Shown here: in pieces, positions 42,845-54,912 of the stretch
How the letters are laid out: each line of letters starts with the position of its first letter
How positions within the stretch are numbered: the first letter of the stretch is position 1
NCBI GenBank assembly: GCA_033439295.1
Contig: JAVTLE010000007.1
Span: forward strand, 1,612,001 to 1,676,000
DNA: 64,000 nucleotides
Direction of reading: 5' to 3'
DNA from: Deuterostichococcus epilithicus
Taxonomy: Eukaryota > Chlorophyta > Trebouxiophyceae > Prasiolales > Stichococcaceae
Position numbers and translations under genes: made by a program
The notes under the pieces: model-generated
The model's database searches: none
What the model was told of the DNA's origin: nothing
What the model saw: the letters and a program-made list of their open reading frames with translations, nothing else

Positions 42845-45800
42845 TCACAGGCTGCCGTCCAGGTGGAAGCGCGCCGCCAGCCGCTCCGCAGAGTCTACAG
42901 CCACGGCACGTGCAGGCTCAGTCAGGTGGTGCTCAAGGATTCCGGAGGACAGAACTCCGCGGTTTCTCAACAGTGCCACGGGCAATGACCCACATGGCAC
43001 ATGATAAGGATGCGAGAGACTGCAACTACAGTAAAGATGCGATTACAAGCACAGAGTCCAGCGCCTGTAGGAATCTTGGCTGTGCCACGTTCCTTCTCCA
43101 GGCTGCTCCGGTCGCCGCACAGGGTTGATAAATATTCATCAACGATACAGGGGTGCTGCCACGGAGCTGGGAGGGAGGTGACTCTCTCGTGAGCAGGAGG
43201 ACGTACCCTCCAGTGCCTCCGCCGCCTCGACCACCACATTCAGGGGCCAGGGCTCGTGCTCGACCGTGAGGGAGCGCGGCTCGGCCACCGCCGCCGCCGG
43301 CCGCGCCTCCATGGGCACCTTGTGGATGCGAGAGACGACCTGCAGTGCAACAGTGCAGCTGGTGGACCGGTCCCTTGCCGCGATCGGGTCATAACTTGTG
43401 CTGCGCATGACACTGGCCAGCCTCAGGCTGGCAACCGCACTTCCACATCGTCAGCACTTCCACATTGTTACTTTTGTGAAGCCATGCAGGACCTAAAGGC
43501 ATCGGCGCCACAGCTGGCCCCGCTCATTGGTGAGGTCCCAGCAGAGGCTGACCTGGCCTCTGAGTCACCCGGGGCGCATCCGCAGTGTGCGCATTCATTC
43601 AAAACTGATGCTGCAACCAAGAGTTGGTGACACGCCAGCAGCGTCGTGGCGGACACCTCTCGACAGCCCAGTGGCAGCGCCCAGTGCCTGGCTGACAGCT
43701 GCCCCACACTTCAACTGCAACAACTGGGGACCCTGCAAAGGGGATGCTATCGAGGGGTGCACCGTTAGCTCGGGCATGGTGTCGACCGCCGCGTCCCCAC
43801 CGCCAAAGTGCTCAGCGGCTGTGCGCTCTTTTGCAGCAAAATACGCCAGCAACTCCGGGTCTGTGGGCTGCAACAGCAGCGCCCCAGGGCGGGAGGCGGC
43901 CATAGCGGCAGCCGCATTGCCGCCCGCAAAGCCCGCAACCTCAGTCTGCACATGCCACAGGCAGGGCGACTCGGTGAGGCGACTCGGTGATGATCCTCCT
44001 GGCAGCCGCACCGGCGGCCAGCCATGCGACAGGAGCCTGTCCTGATCTGCCCGCTCTGGGGCACCAGTCAAAAAACCTGCGGTGCACCGCCATCCACTGG
44101 ACCACAACATCCACAGGCGGGAGTGCGATTGGAAGTCGGGTGCGACGCACACCTCGGAGTGCTTCTTGCCATGGTGCTTGGCATGCTTGCCGCAGGGCTT
44201 ATGGGGCGGGCCGTGCTGCCCAAAGAAGCGCGCAAAGCGCTCGCCCAGGGAGCCAAAGGCATGCTTGACGAAGTGCGTGAAGCCGTGGGCGTGGCCGCGG
44301 TGCTTGCCGTGGTGCAGCTTGTGAGCCTGCAGGCAGCAGCAAGGTTCACCGAGCCCTTGCTGGCGGAAGGGCCTGTCCCATGCGTTGTTGGTGCATCGCC
44401 TGATGTGCAAGGGCAGCTGCAGGGGCAGGCAGGCTCCAGCAGGTGGTGCATTCGACCAGAACAGAGAGCTGCATGTGAGCAGGCATGACTCCCGCACTGC
44501 GGGGCAGCAGCTCTGGCCTTCTTGACTCACGAAGTCACAAATGCAAACATAGCACTCGAGGCGTGTCACCTTGGGGTGGTACTGCTGCTGTGACTGGAGC
44601 ACCGCCACGGGGTCGGGAGTAGGGGGCGCATTCAGGAAGGCCGACACGATGAGCACGGTTGCCTGCATACACAGTCAGCCAGCATTCCTTCTCCGCCTGG
44701 AAGCTGTGGGCTGCACAAACCGAAGTATATTGAGCAAATGCCAGGACGGTCAACCCATCTCGCACGTGCAGCTCATGTCGAGCGCGTTGCAAGCGCAAAC
44801 GCTGGCAAAGGCGGCAGCTGCTTGTGTGTCTTGCGAATTTGTCTGAGGCACGCACCTCGCAGGCGTGGACGCTGCCGAGGACCTTGATGCGTTGAGATGT
44901 GTCATCGACCTGCAGCACCCAGGCCAGGCTCGTGAGGTCGCCATTGTTTGGGTCCTGGATGACTGGCTCGGGGTCTCGAGCATCATCTGGAGGCTGCGAT
45001 GCCAACCCCACACTGCTGTATCCACTGTGCCCGTCACACAGTCTGTGAGCACAGCACGGCCCCCCAGAGTGCATGTGCAATCGCGTGCAAGACCCACCTG
45101 CAGGTAGAGGGCACCGTGCTTGCCCTCCTTCTTTGCGGACTTCTCCAATGCGTGAGCCACCTGTACGGGACGGCAAGCCGGAGTTGAAGTTCGAATGTGG
45201 CTCCATGACCTTGACATGGCGCCCTGTACATGGCATCCTGATGCGGGCCATGGCAGATGTTGAGCTGGCGCCGCAGATGGTGCGCTGCCGAGGCTGGCTG
45301 ATCTCAGTCGCTTCCGGCGCTGTTGTGGTCCGAGCCGTGCAGGGGACACACCATCTCCACGGCCGAGTGGTGGTGGTGCCGGTGGCCGTGCGGCCCCTCG
45401 TGCCCGCCGTGCGGGCCGTGGCGGCTGTCATGCGGAGCATCGTGCGGGCCATGGGGACCGCCGTGGGGCCCATCGTGTGGGCCATGTTTGCCGCACTTCG
45501 GCCCGCGGTACGGGCCGTGGGGGTGCGGCATCGGGCGGCCCTCCGGCTGGCCCTCGGGCAGGTGCATGACCGCGGGCAGCGCAACCGCGACGTCAGTCAC
45601 GGGCCGAGTGGTCGCCGGCACCGCCTCCGCGGCCGGCATCGCGTCCAGCAGCGCCGTCCAGGCGGTCGACAGCTCTGTCTGCGATGCACATGCAGCAGAC
45701 TGGCTTTAGGAGTGCGGAAACATGGGGCAGCATGTAACCGTGCATTGATGAAGATGGGAGGGAGCTGAAGCATGTTTGGCCATCAGATGCAAGGAGGTCG

Positions 45801-46973
45801 CTGTGCACCACGAAGCGGCGGACCTGCAGCAAGTGCCTGCCGCCGTGGGCGGCGGTCTCCTCCCTGACGACCCTCAGAGTCGTGCCCGCCAGCGTGGTGT
45901 AGTTGTCGCCGTTGCGCGCTTTGCATGTCTGCACATTGAAGTCACGCCAAAGTGCTCAGCTCTGCGACACGGCTCAGTCGTGGCGACGTGATAACAAGGT
46001 TGCGGCCGCATGACCCAGAATTTGGTCAGGTGAGATACTTTCACAGGCTGGTCGACAAGCATATGTGATGCAGGACACGCAGCAGGTGCAAACAAGCCCA
46101 AGAAGATCACTTTGATGTTGGCGAGGATGGTGTGCTGCTGGAAGCGGATGGGCGCCTCGTCAAAGACGGTGTCGCCAGACCTGCGTCGAGAGCATGGCGG
46201 CGCATTCAGCCTGTGCCAACTACTGCTGTTCAAGCGGACCAGCACATGCTGGTAAAAGCACTCAGAGGCTGCGGTTAAATGCTAGGTTGAGGAGACACAG
46301 AGCATCCTCACCCGAGCTTGTCGTCTTGCACGGCCAGGAAAGTGGCGTGTGCATGTGGGTCCTTCAGGAGGCCTGCAGGGAACAGGCAGAGCAGGCTCAG
46401 CGCCGGTGGATCTGCAGCAGTAGGGCTGACAGCGCAGTCGGAAAATGCTTCAATGTGGGACACATGCTTCAATGTGAGAAGTATCTTGAGGACTCCAGTC
46501 GTGCAGGCGCACCCTCGAGGAACGGCACATGCGCCTCATCAAATGCCGCCGCAAAGCGCTGCATGAGACAGCAAAGTCCGCTCAGAGCGCGAGCAGCAGT
46601 AGGGGCCGAGTTTGAACGCAAACATTCTGTTGCTGGACAAAGCAGGGGCGGGCCCCCTTCACCTTCAGGCTCGGCGTCTCGTGCAGAACCTGTGCGACTG
46701 TCTTGCACTCGCCGTGGTGGTGCCCGTGCCCACTGTGGTGCTTGTGCTTGTGAAGCAGCTCGCGTGCGGTCGCTGCATCCCACAAGACGATCATGAAGCC
46801 GAAGGCCAGGAGAGAGCCCAAGGGCTTACCCTCTCTGGAATATCTAAACTGCAAAGGCGGAGCACAAGAATTTCAAGCACCATTAGTGTACAATGAAAGC
46901 AATGCAAGTGCTCACCTGTTGCACCGAGCGTCACGAGCCCCAACAAAACGCAGGCAAGTACAGCCCGCGCCAT
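42845..46973 (-). CDS. secreted fasciclin-domain protein with three histidine-rich clusters
   Basis: Exons on the minus strand are 46973-46916, 46772-46663, 46558-46513, 46372-46312, 46180-46111, 45928 to about 45790, 45678-45352, 45160-45098, 44966-44856, 44662-44570, 44326-44153, 43945-43763, 43339-43207 and 42894-42845. All phases close except at about 45790, where no donor was found. The start MARAVLACVLLGLVTLGAT is a signal peptide. A FAS1-like domain runs from CKTVAQVLHETPSLK through TILANIK and YTTLAGTTLRVV to HSDLLASDG. His clusters are KHKHHSGHGHHHGE near the N-terminus, 18 histidines in the 109-residue exon 45678-45352 (for example HGHRHHHHS), and KLHHGKHRGHAHGFTHFVKH later. Repeated His with a few Cys suggests binding of Zn, Cu or Ni outside the cell or in a vacuole. 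That role is inferred. I know no protein with this arrangement. Confidence 0.75.
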
Positions 46974-47459
46974 GCTCGCGTCTTCCCGCCCTGCCGTCAG
47001 CGCTCCCCTTGCCTATCCCTGCTGTTGGTATGCAATTTAGCTGACAAGTCTGTTTCCAGTTTGCAGGCGCAATTGTCTGTCTCGCTCCAGTGCCGGGGCG
47101 CGTGCCCAAGAAGTCACGGGGGTGCCCAGCTGTGAATGAAAATACGTCATAGGTTTGACCGGCCTGCCTTTCAAATGCGAAAGGCAGATCCTACCTAGTA
47201 TTCGAATGGGCAAATGGCCAAGGCACAATCACTGACAAGCCCCCGACTCTGCAAGCCCACAACGCTGCTTTGTACTGTCCCGCAGTGAGATCGGCGACAG
47301 CTGCAGTCTGCGCGCACCGCCGCGCCTAGTGCGCGGCAGCTGCCACTCTGACACATTAATATACATTTCGACCTGCGCGCAGCCAGCTGGCAGTCTAGTT
47401 GCGCACGCTGTTCCGGCTGGCCAAAGAACCCAAGTGCGGCGACTGGAGCTCCGCCGAGT
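46974..47459. other. intergenic between two minus-strand genes
   Basis: This lies between the PEX19 stop and the start of the fasciclin/His-rich gene, so it should hold the latter's promoter and the PEX19 3' flank. Nothing further is recognised. Confidence 0.4.
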
Positions 47460-49328
47460 TCATTGAATGCAGCAGCCGGGCAGCCCAGTGCCCTCCGGCA
47501 GCTGCGGCAGGCCCTCAGCATCAAAGTGCAATCCCGGCGACAGCTCTTGCACAATCTCGTCGGGCGGGGTGCCGCACGCTTGCATCTGCGGGCAGCAGCA
47601 TCTTCGTCAGGCGCATCCCCAAAATTTCGTCCTTTTCCAACGTGTACTGCAATAAAAGATGCAAACGCCTCCAGCACTTGCCTGCACGACTCGAGAATGT
47701 GCAGCAGGCCACAGAGCGATGCATCAGCAGCACCATCACTGACGCCAGATGCTTGCCTCGGCCCCCTCCCCGGCTGCGGGATGCGCTGTGCATCAAGTCA
47801 TGCCAGTCACGGGCGCGGCACCTGCTGCAGCTTTTCGTAGATGGCGTTGAAGTTGTCCGCATCCTGCTCGTACAGGCGGCAGATGTCCAGGATGTGCTGG
47901 TGCTGCCGGCTGTACCGGTCCAGGTCTTCTCCGCTGAGGCTGTCCGCGTGCGCCGCCAGCCACGCCGGGTATCGCGACCCAATGTCCTGCGGGCAGTGTT
48001 TGCAGGTTGAGGTTCTGCGCCGTCTGCTCGCGCGTCATGCTGCAGCAGGCGACTCGTATCTGCAGGTCGCATTGCTCAGGGCTCTGCCAGGCGCCATGGC
48101 AGCTGTAGCAGCGGGCTGGCCAGGACACGGCTGGGACGGCTGCATCCGGTGTCGTTGCAGGGCATGCACAGCGGTAGATCCTCAGCGGCGAGGTCATGTA
48201 TGCCTCACCTGCATGGACTGGTACAGGACCTGCTTCGACAGCAGCTGCTTCATGATGCCGCTGACAAAGGAGTCCATGTCCTCTGGGTCCGAGGCGTCTC
48301 CGCCCAGACCCTGCAGGTGCTCGGTCAGCCTGCATCGAATGACGGCGGGGGTTGAGATCACAGAGCATACATGGCCAAAAGCTTGTTCTGCTTGATCAAG
48401 TTGGCACTGCACTACGAATTACTCATTGCCAGGCCGGCAATGTGCACATACTCCTTGAGCAACTCGTCGTTGTCTGGTGCGCCCGCAGTGTCTTTTGAAC
48501 CGCTGGCGAGGGTCGCTGCCGCCGCCGCCCGGAGTGTGGCCTCCAGGTTCGGAGCGCCGCTGCCGGGCTGCGCTGCCTCTGGCACCGACTGCGCGGCAAG
48601 CGCCTGCAGCGTGGCCGCCAAGTCCGGCAGCGCGCTGCTGCTGTCGCCTGCAGAGCAACTGTCTGTGTGACCCACTGCCCCGAAGCATAGGCTGAGACCT
48701 TCGAATTGCGGCAGATGGTCTGAGACTGGCGTCTCGTGGGTCCTGGTCAGCACTTGGGATAGCTTACATCGTGGCCGGGGTGGAGCTTCAGGCCTACCTG
48801 CACTGCTGGCTGACTGGGCATGCTGCTGGCTGCCTGCTCGCTGCTGCTGGCCGCCAGCCGCTGCCGCAGCCCTGCTGCGCTGCGTCGGCCGCGGCGGCAG
48901 GGACGGGCCCTTTTCGGCATCTGTAGCCTTCGTGGCCGTCTTGCCCAGCGGATCAAACCGCAGGCCGGCGCCACCAGGCGAGGCAACCGCTGCGCCGCTG
49001 CTGCTGGCTCTACCGCCGTCAACCCTGTGGTCAGAACACGCATATGTGATGCAGCAGCACGCGTCTGATGCATGGCAGCTGATGCAACACTGTCGAGATT
49101 TAGGGTTTCTGGTCTAGACGAGCTCCGGATGCTTACGCAGCGGAGGAGGCCGTGCTTTCGGGCGGTGCTGCCCCAGAGGGCTCGTCCCGGAAATCGTCTA
49201 GCGCTCCTGCAAGCATCGCATGGACCGCAGTTGCTGACACCCAGACGCATCTCTCTATTGCAACATCTGCCTCACAGCACCGCCGTACCGTCGAGCAGCT
49301 CGTCCAGGTCTTGGTTGGGTGCTGCCAT
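47460..49328 (-). CDS. PEX19: peroxisomal membrane-protein chaperone PEX19, 319 aa, with CaaX box
   Basis: Seven exons on the minus strand, 49328-49289, 49206-49137, 49024-48798, 48662-48452, 48329-48209, 47986-47822 and 47585-47460, close in phase with GT-AG borders. The start MAAPNQDLDELLDGALDDF is the PEX3-binding motif of PEX19. The core includes DMDSFVSGIMKQLLSKQVLY and DIGSRYPAWLAAHADSL. The end ACGTPPDEIVQELSPGLHFD leads to a C-terminal CCIQ farnesylation box. PEX19 binds newly made peroxisomal membrane proteins in the cytosol and docks them on PEX3. Length is normal. The region between N-terminus and core is Ala/Gln-rich, as in other algal proteins. Confidence 0.93.
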
Positions 49329-50579
49329 GGTGTTTGCACAAGTTGCAACAGAGCGTCGGGACAGGACGCAGGCGTCAGCGAGCAAGTCACACTTGTTGCC
49401 TGACTTCCAACACGGTTTGATTGGTGAGAACTGTGAGCCTTCACTTGATCATCAGCGCACTCGTCAGAGGTAAGACCTAACCCGACTCCCAAAACCTAAG
49501 AAAAATTATTTTAAGCGTGACGCATTCTTACTGATTCTCACGTGTCGCATCCTTGTGATGAATACCCTCTTGTTCTGTTGCATCCCCCGGGCCGCGGGGC
49601 CCTCAAAGGGAGGGCCCTTTCGCGTGGCACGTTCGCTGCACCTGATGAGAAGTGCCGTGTTGTCGTGCGTGGGGTAGAATCGCACGGGTGGCATGGACTG
49701 CTGACTGCCGTGCGCGTCGCTTGTGGTTTTGCCATCGGCAGCCGTACCCAGAGTCGACTGGCGCAGAGGGCGGGGGGACAAGACCGAGCGAGCGCCTGCA
49801 CAGCACCACCGGTGAGCACGGCAGCATCCTCATGCCTCATTTGCACTGCCTTGCAGCCTTTCGGTGCGTGCGTGTGGCGCGCAACAGCTTAGCGGCGGCC
49901 GACGAGGCAGCCCAGGACAGGTCCAGAAGAAACCGGTCCGGAAGCAAACACTCGCCGAGAGACCCGCTCGATGGCACCAGCACGCGTGCTCGGCTTTATA
50001 GCGATGTGATGCAGCCTTTTGCGCATCCAACCCGGCGCTGGCGCAGCGGGACTGCCCCGCAGTTGGGGTCGATGGCACCCCTGCTGCAGCCGTTTCGAAT
50101 CGCATGTGCGCGGCTCGGGTTGCCGGTCGCGCATCGAGGCGGCTCCATCATCCGCGTGGTTGTGATCGGAACCAACTCCGCATCGCCTTGCATTGGTTAC
50201 TCTGAAGGGGGCGTGGCCTGTGCAAGTCGAGTACAGCGCGAAGGTACCCTTCTGCAGCGGCCTGCGAACGGCCAGCCGCGCACCCGCACCCAATCGCCCG
50301 TCTTGCTGTATTTCAATGCGTTATGGATCGGCTGTGCGCCCACAGCGCCGCCGCAACCTTATCTTATCGGCTCCGGACACAAGGCAGTCCTGGCAATGCT
50401 GTTCAGACCATCTACCAGCCTGTTTCCTGCTGCGTGTGGACGTACACCTCTCGATCGGGAGCAAAGGAGGCTGCTTGCTGATTGGACGATACCGTCCAGG
50501 GATCCCCGTCGCTCCACATCATGATCTAGCCCTAAACCGTGGCACTGACCGGCCAGTGACTTGAACTGCAGGCAGCACC
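49329..50579. promoter_or_regulatory. divergent promoter region between PEX19 and the RRM gene
   Basis: About 1.25 kb separates two divergent starts. A 291-codon plus-strand frame at 49652-50524 lacks exon-like bias and known motifs and is taken as chance. No RNA gene is recognised. Confidence 0.4.
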
Positions 50580-53500
50580 ATGCCCGATGGCGTGGGCGGC
50601 GGGGAGCAGCCCAGAACCCTGTGGATCGGGGACCTGGGCTACTGGATGGACGAGACCTTCCTATACAACTTGTTTGCAAACACTGGGACGGTGACCTCAG
50701 TAAAAATCATACGCTCGAAGACCACCAATGTGTCAGAGGGCTACGGGTTCATCGAGTTCACCTCGCACGAGGCGGCAGCCCAGGTGGGGCTCACAGGTCA
50801 TAGCGCTCGCCTGTCTGCACGCTTCTGGACATCGGGCCATGCGTGTATCCATGCGGCGTCAATGCGGGCGTTGGCGCTTGACTGCGTCGTGCCTGTGCGC
50901 TGCAGATACTTACCACATACAACGGCTGCCCCATCTCGGGTACAGACCAGATCTTCAGACTCAACTGGGCTGCCTTCGGCGTGGGCAAAGGCAGTACAGA
51001 AGGTGACATAACCTCTCTAGCACCAAATTTCCGAATTCACAGGATCAACCTAATTCCTTCTGCATGTGCCGTCCTGGCATTGAGCAACCAGAGGCATGTG
51101 ATCACTCGAGACCAAGATGTCAGTGAATCAGCTCTGAAAGGGTCAAACGCTTGTGATGCAGCGGCGGACCACTCAGTGTTTGTGGGTGACCTGGCGCCGG
51201 ATGTAACAGACTACGTCCTGCAGGAGCACTTCCGGCAGTACTTCCCCTCAGTCCGCAGCGCCAAGGTGTGTCCTCCCAGCAAACTCAACTTTGTACTAAA
51301 CCCCACACGATGCCACAATGTCGCCACAGAAGCACGGGCATGTCGCGCCTCAACGGCAGGCTGTGCTGCCCGCAATGGTGGAACTGCTCCCGGCATCGGA
51401 AACCCTGCCAGGTGTCATTTAGCTGCTGACGGCGCTGTCGCTACGCCCAGGTTATCACGGACCCGCTGACGTCACGTTCCAAGGGCTATGGCTTTGTGCG
51501 CTTTGGGTCGGAGCCAGAGAGGGACCGGGCGCTGGGTGACATGAGCGGCCACTTCATATCCAACCGCCCCATCCGCGTGTCCCTGGCCACCGCCAAAAAG
51601 AGCTCCAACCTCCAGGCACCAACCTGCCTCTGATGCTGCATGAGCGATGCCGCAACACGTACATGCCAGCACCTGCTCAAGCATGCTCAAGCGTGTGGGC
51701 TCAATGCCGAATCCTCACCAAGGACCCTGCCTCAGAGCTAGTGTGCAGTGATCTGACTGCCTCCGGCGGCAGAGAGCCTCGCTGGCTCTGCCAGCCCACC
51801 CACGAGGAAGCGTGGAAGCTGCAGTCAGGTTGCGCAACCACGAATTCGCGCTCTGCTGACTATGCCAGACCTGCTGACTACATGAGCATCCGTCGAAAGG
51901 ACGCACTGCTTCTGCTGCTGCAGCACGGCGGCGGGCTTGGCGGCCCGGGCGGCGGCGGCGGCATGCAGGGCGCGCTTGGGGACTTGGACCCCTCCAACAC
52001 CACCCTCTTCATCGGCGGCCTCAGCGCGGCGGTGAGCACATGACTTTTTGGTGAAAGACAGGCGTGCATGTGCGCTGCGCGCACGCGCGGGGGCGCTGCA
52101 GGGTGGATGTGGTCGCTTTTCCGGAGCCTTCATCTGCGCCCGCTGGCTCTCAACCCTCGGACTTGCTTACCGAAGAACCGAAGACCCAAACTCTACGACT
52201 CTTGCCTTGGGCCAGAATTCAGGAGAGTTAAAGAATTATTGCGGTTCTTTGTAGGTGACTGAGGATCAGCTGCGGGCCATCTTCCAGCGCTTTGGCGAGA
52301 TCGTGTATGTGAAGATCCCGGCGGGCAAGGGCTGCGGCTTTGTGCAGTTCATGGGGCGCCCCAACGCCGAGGCGGCCATGCTGGCCATGAATGGCCAGGT
52401 GCGGGCCTCTGCTCTGTTGCCTGATGTGTGCCGGCCCGCGGCTGGAGCTGTCACCAGAGCGAGAGTGAGTCTCTAGCAATGCCTTTGAGAGGCATGTCAT
52501 CAATACAAGTGGAAGCAGTCAGGGGACGAGCCACTGCCTGGTTCGCAGTCAAGCGCGATGGAGACCCTCTCGCTGCAGGCCTGCTGCAACCCTGAAACCG
52601 CAATTCGCCTTGTGCAGATGGTGGGCTCCACCTCCATCCGCATCTCCTGGGGCCGCTCCAGCGCCAACCGCCACGCGCCATCGCTCGGCGTCGTGGCGCC
52701 CTCCAGCTATGCGCAGCTGCCCGGCGGCTACCCCGCCGGCGCCTACGGCGGCTACGACCCTACTGGCGGCCTTGCGGGCGCCTATGCGTCGGCGCCCTAT
52801 GGCGGCGGTCCCTCGGACCCGTACGCAGGTGAGCTGGCGCTCAGCTATTGGGAGAGGGTCTCTCTAAGGCATGGCAGCTGGTGGGCATGGACGCTGCCTC
52901 ATCGAGACCACCATGTGCTGCCACCATGACGTGCGTCATGCGATTGCATTCCAGAGTGAGGTCTGTCATCGGTGAGTAGGGACGCGTACGGGTGGAGCGA
53001 CGTGCACCAGTTGAGGTTGTACACAACGCTTTGCTTGTGTCCCTGGCGCAGCCTACTATGCGCAGCAGGCGGCGGCATCGGTGGACCCCTATGCCGCGGC
53101 GTACCAGCTGTACGGCAGCCCCGCCGCGATGCCGGGTCAGATGCCCGGCAGCAGCATGCCCGGCGGCTTTGGCGGCGGCCCGATCCAGATGGGCGGTGGC
53201 GGCTTTGGCAGCGGGCAGCTGCAGATGGGCGGCGGCGGCGGCGGCGGCATGCCGATTGGCAGCGGCGCCATGGGCGGTGGCGGCATGATGGGTGGCGGTC
53301 ACGTCGGCGGCGGCCACCTGGTCGGTGGCGGCGGCGGCGGCGGCTTTGGCGGTGGCCTCCCCGCGGGCCTTCCGGGCAGCCTGCCCAGCTCCGCGGGCGG
53401 AGCTGGCGCCGGCAGCGCTGCGGACGACCTGTCTCCCCTGGTGCACGACATGAATGCACTCATGCTGCAGCAGCAGCAGCAGCAGCCGCCGCCGCCGGCG

Positions 53501-53683
53501 CAGCAGACCCCGGCGCAGCAGCTTCAGCCGGCAAGCAGCGCCGGCAGCGGCCGCGATGGCGGTCGTCACGAGGCCGACCAGCCGGCGGGTCAGCAGCCGT
53601 CGGCGGGGTCACCGCCGCCGGGACCCCAGTCAGACTTGCAGCAGTCCGGCCAGCAGCAGGCTGGGCTCGGCTCGGGTCGCTAA
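50580..53683 (+). CDS. RBP45/47-type RNA-binding protein with three RRMs (predicted 554 aa)
   Basis: Eight exons, 50580-50783, 50906-51002, 51162-51265, 51451-51615, 51924-52031, 52255-52398, 52618-52828 and 53052-53683, close in phase. RRM1 has TLWIGDLGYWMDETFLYNLF and GYGFIEF. RRM2 has HSVFVGDLAPDVTDYVLQEH and SKGYGFVRF. RRM3 has TTLFIGGLSAAVTEDQLRAI and GKGCGFVQF. The long C-terminal tail is Gly/Met-rich and then Gln-rich. This is the layout of plant RBP45/RBP47 and NAM8/TIA-1 relatives, which bind U-rich RNA in splicing and stress granules. The exon ending at 51615 is followed by CAG/GCACCA rather than GT, so this intron would be GC-AG, or the exon border is wrong. ATG at 50580 sits directly before the RRM1 leader. 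Confidence 0.9.
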
Positions 53684-54892
53684 TGGCAATGCCGCTCACT
53701 GGGGGCGTTGCTGCGCCGCAAACCCAGCGCATCTGCGGCCATCACAGCGGCGGTGCATCTGGAGGCGCCGCGGACTCGCCCAGAGCACCTGCATGGAGTG
53801 GCGCCGGCGGCAGCACGGGGTTGTGCTCGGATCAGGGGAGCTGGGGCCTCCCGCCAGAGCTCGCACCACGGTTTCAAAAGCACTGCAGGGTGCCCAGGAC
53901 GCAGGCCCGCCGCTGGGCGGACGAACCACAGCCGAAAGCCGTGGGTCGGCCTGTCCACAGCGTGCCAGCGTCCCTGGCGCACAGATCGTCGTATGTGTGT
54001 CCTTCGTCCGGTTCGAGGTTGACCTGCTGAGTAGGAGACAAGAAGCCAAAGCACCAATTGCAGCCCCCCTTGTTGGGGCTGCCGCAGCGGCGAGTGCGGA
54101 TCCCGTGCGCCCGCACACAGGCGGCCGGCGACGGCAGCGCATAGCTTCAGCGCCTCAACGATGCGGAGTGGTTTTGCGCAGGGGGTGATTTCGCTCGCAT
54201 CACCATTCCGGGGGATTGCCAGCATTGTGGAACCACGGCCACAGGGGGTTCATACCTGCCGTAGTCGGTGGTCGTCGATGAGGTGTGGTGGTCGTCGATG
54301 TTGGGGCGGCGGGCAGCTGTGATGCAGCGGGTCAGCGGTCTTGCTTGGGGTGTCGAATGCGCCTCCTTTCCTTCACTAAGAACAACTACCTTATTGGTGC
54401 ATGGCGAGCCTAGACTCGAAAACCCTTCTGGCCGTGTGAGTGGGAATTGACTCGCTTAGCTTTAGTTGACCACAAACATTACAGCGGACTTATTGCAGCT
54501 CGTTTTGACCAGCCTTTGTCGTGCACAGTTGTGAGGCATGCAGGCCAGTATTTGACGTTTGATGGTTGCGCTGGTTTGTGTTCAGGGAAAGGGCTGCCTT
54601 GTCCTTCTATAATCAAGCACACCTCCCGTCGCGTCGTCCGTTTCACACGAGGGTCGTAGATACCCACACAACTCGCACACAAGGCATTGCAGTTTCGTAT
54701 TGTCTCGTTCTTTCGTTGCTTGGCTCTTGACTCAGACACACACCTTCCATCCTATGCGAGTGCCCACCATTGACACAACGCTGCTGGGTCGTCTGCGCTG
54801 CAACGCCACATCGTGCGCCAACGGCTGTAACGACGGAATTTCCAAGGTGGTGCAGCTTTGTCCGGAATGGTCGCTCATCGGATCGGATGATA
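53684..54892. other. intergenic between convergent genes; short direct repeats
   Basis: No gene is recognised. A 14-base unit (GGTGGTCGTCGATG) occurs twice at about 54266-54300. GC falls from about 54300 onward. Confidence 0.4.
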
Positions 54893-54912
54893 TCATCGGA
54901 TGATATCAAATG
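54886..54912. repeat. short direct repeat across the acylphosphatase stop codon
   Basis: The unit ATCGGATGATATC occurs twice in tandem, with a small palindromic core GATATC. One copy contains the end of the coding frame, so the unit could have arisen by a recent slippage duplication. Confidence 0.75.

Noticed and set aside
44300-45650. His/Pro/Gly-rich repeats read as a CRISPR-like or other DNA repeat array
   Set aside because: The repeats are irregular at DNA level and are explained by the histidine-rich coding exons on the minus strand.
49652-50524. 290-codon plus-strand frame upstream of the RRM gene
   Set aside because: No exon-like third-position bias, no domain and no splice logic; it sits in the divergent promoter region.
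54000-54030. tRNA-like T-loop sequence (GGTTCGAGGTT)
   Set aside because: No acceptor stem or anticodon arm can be paired around it.
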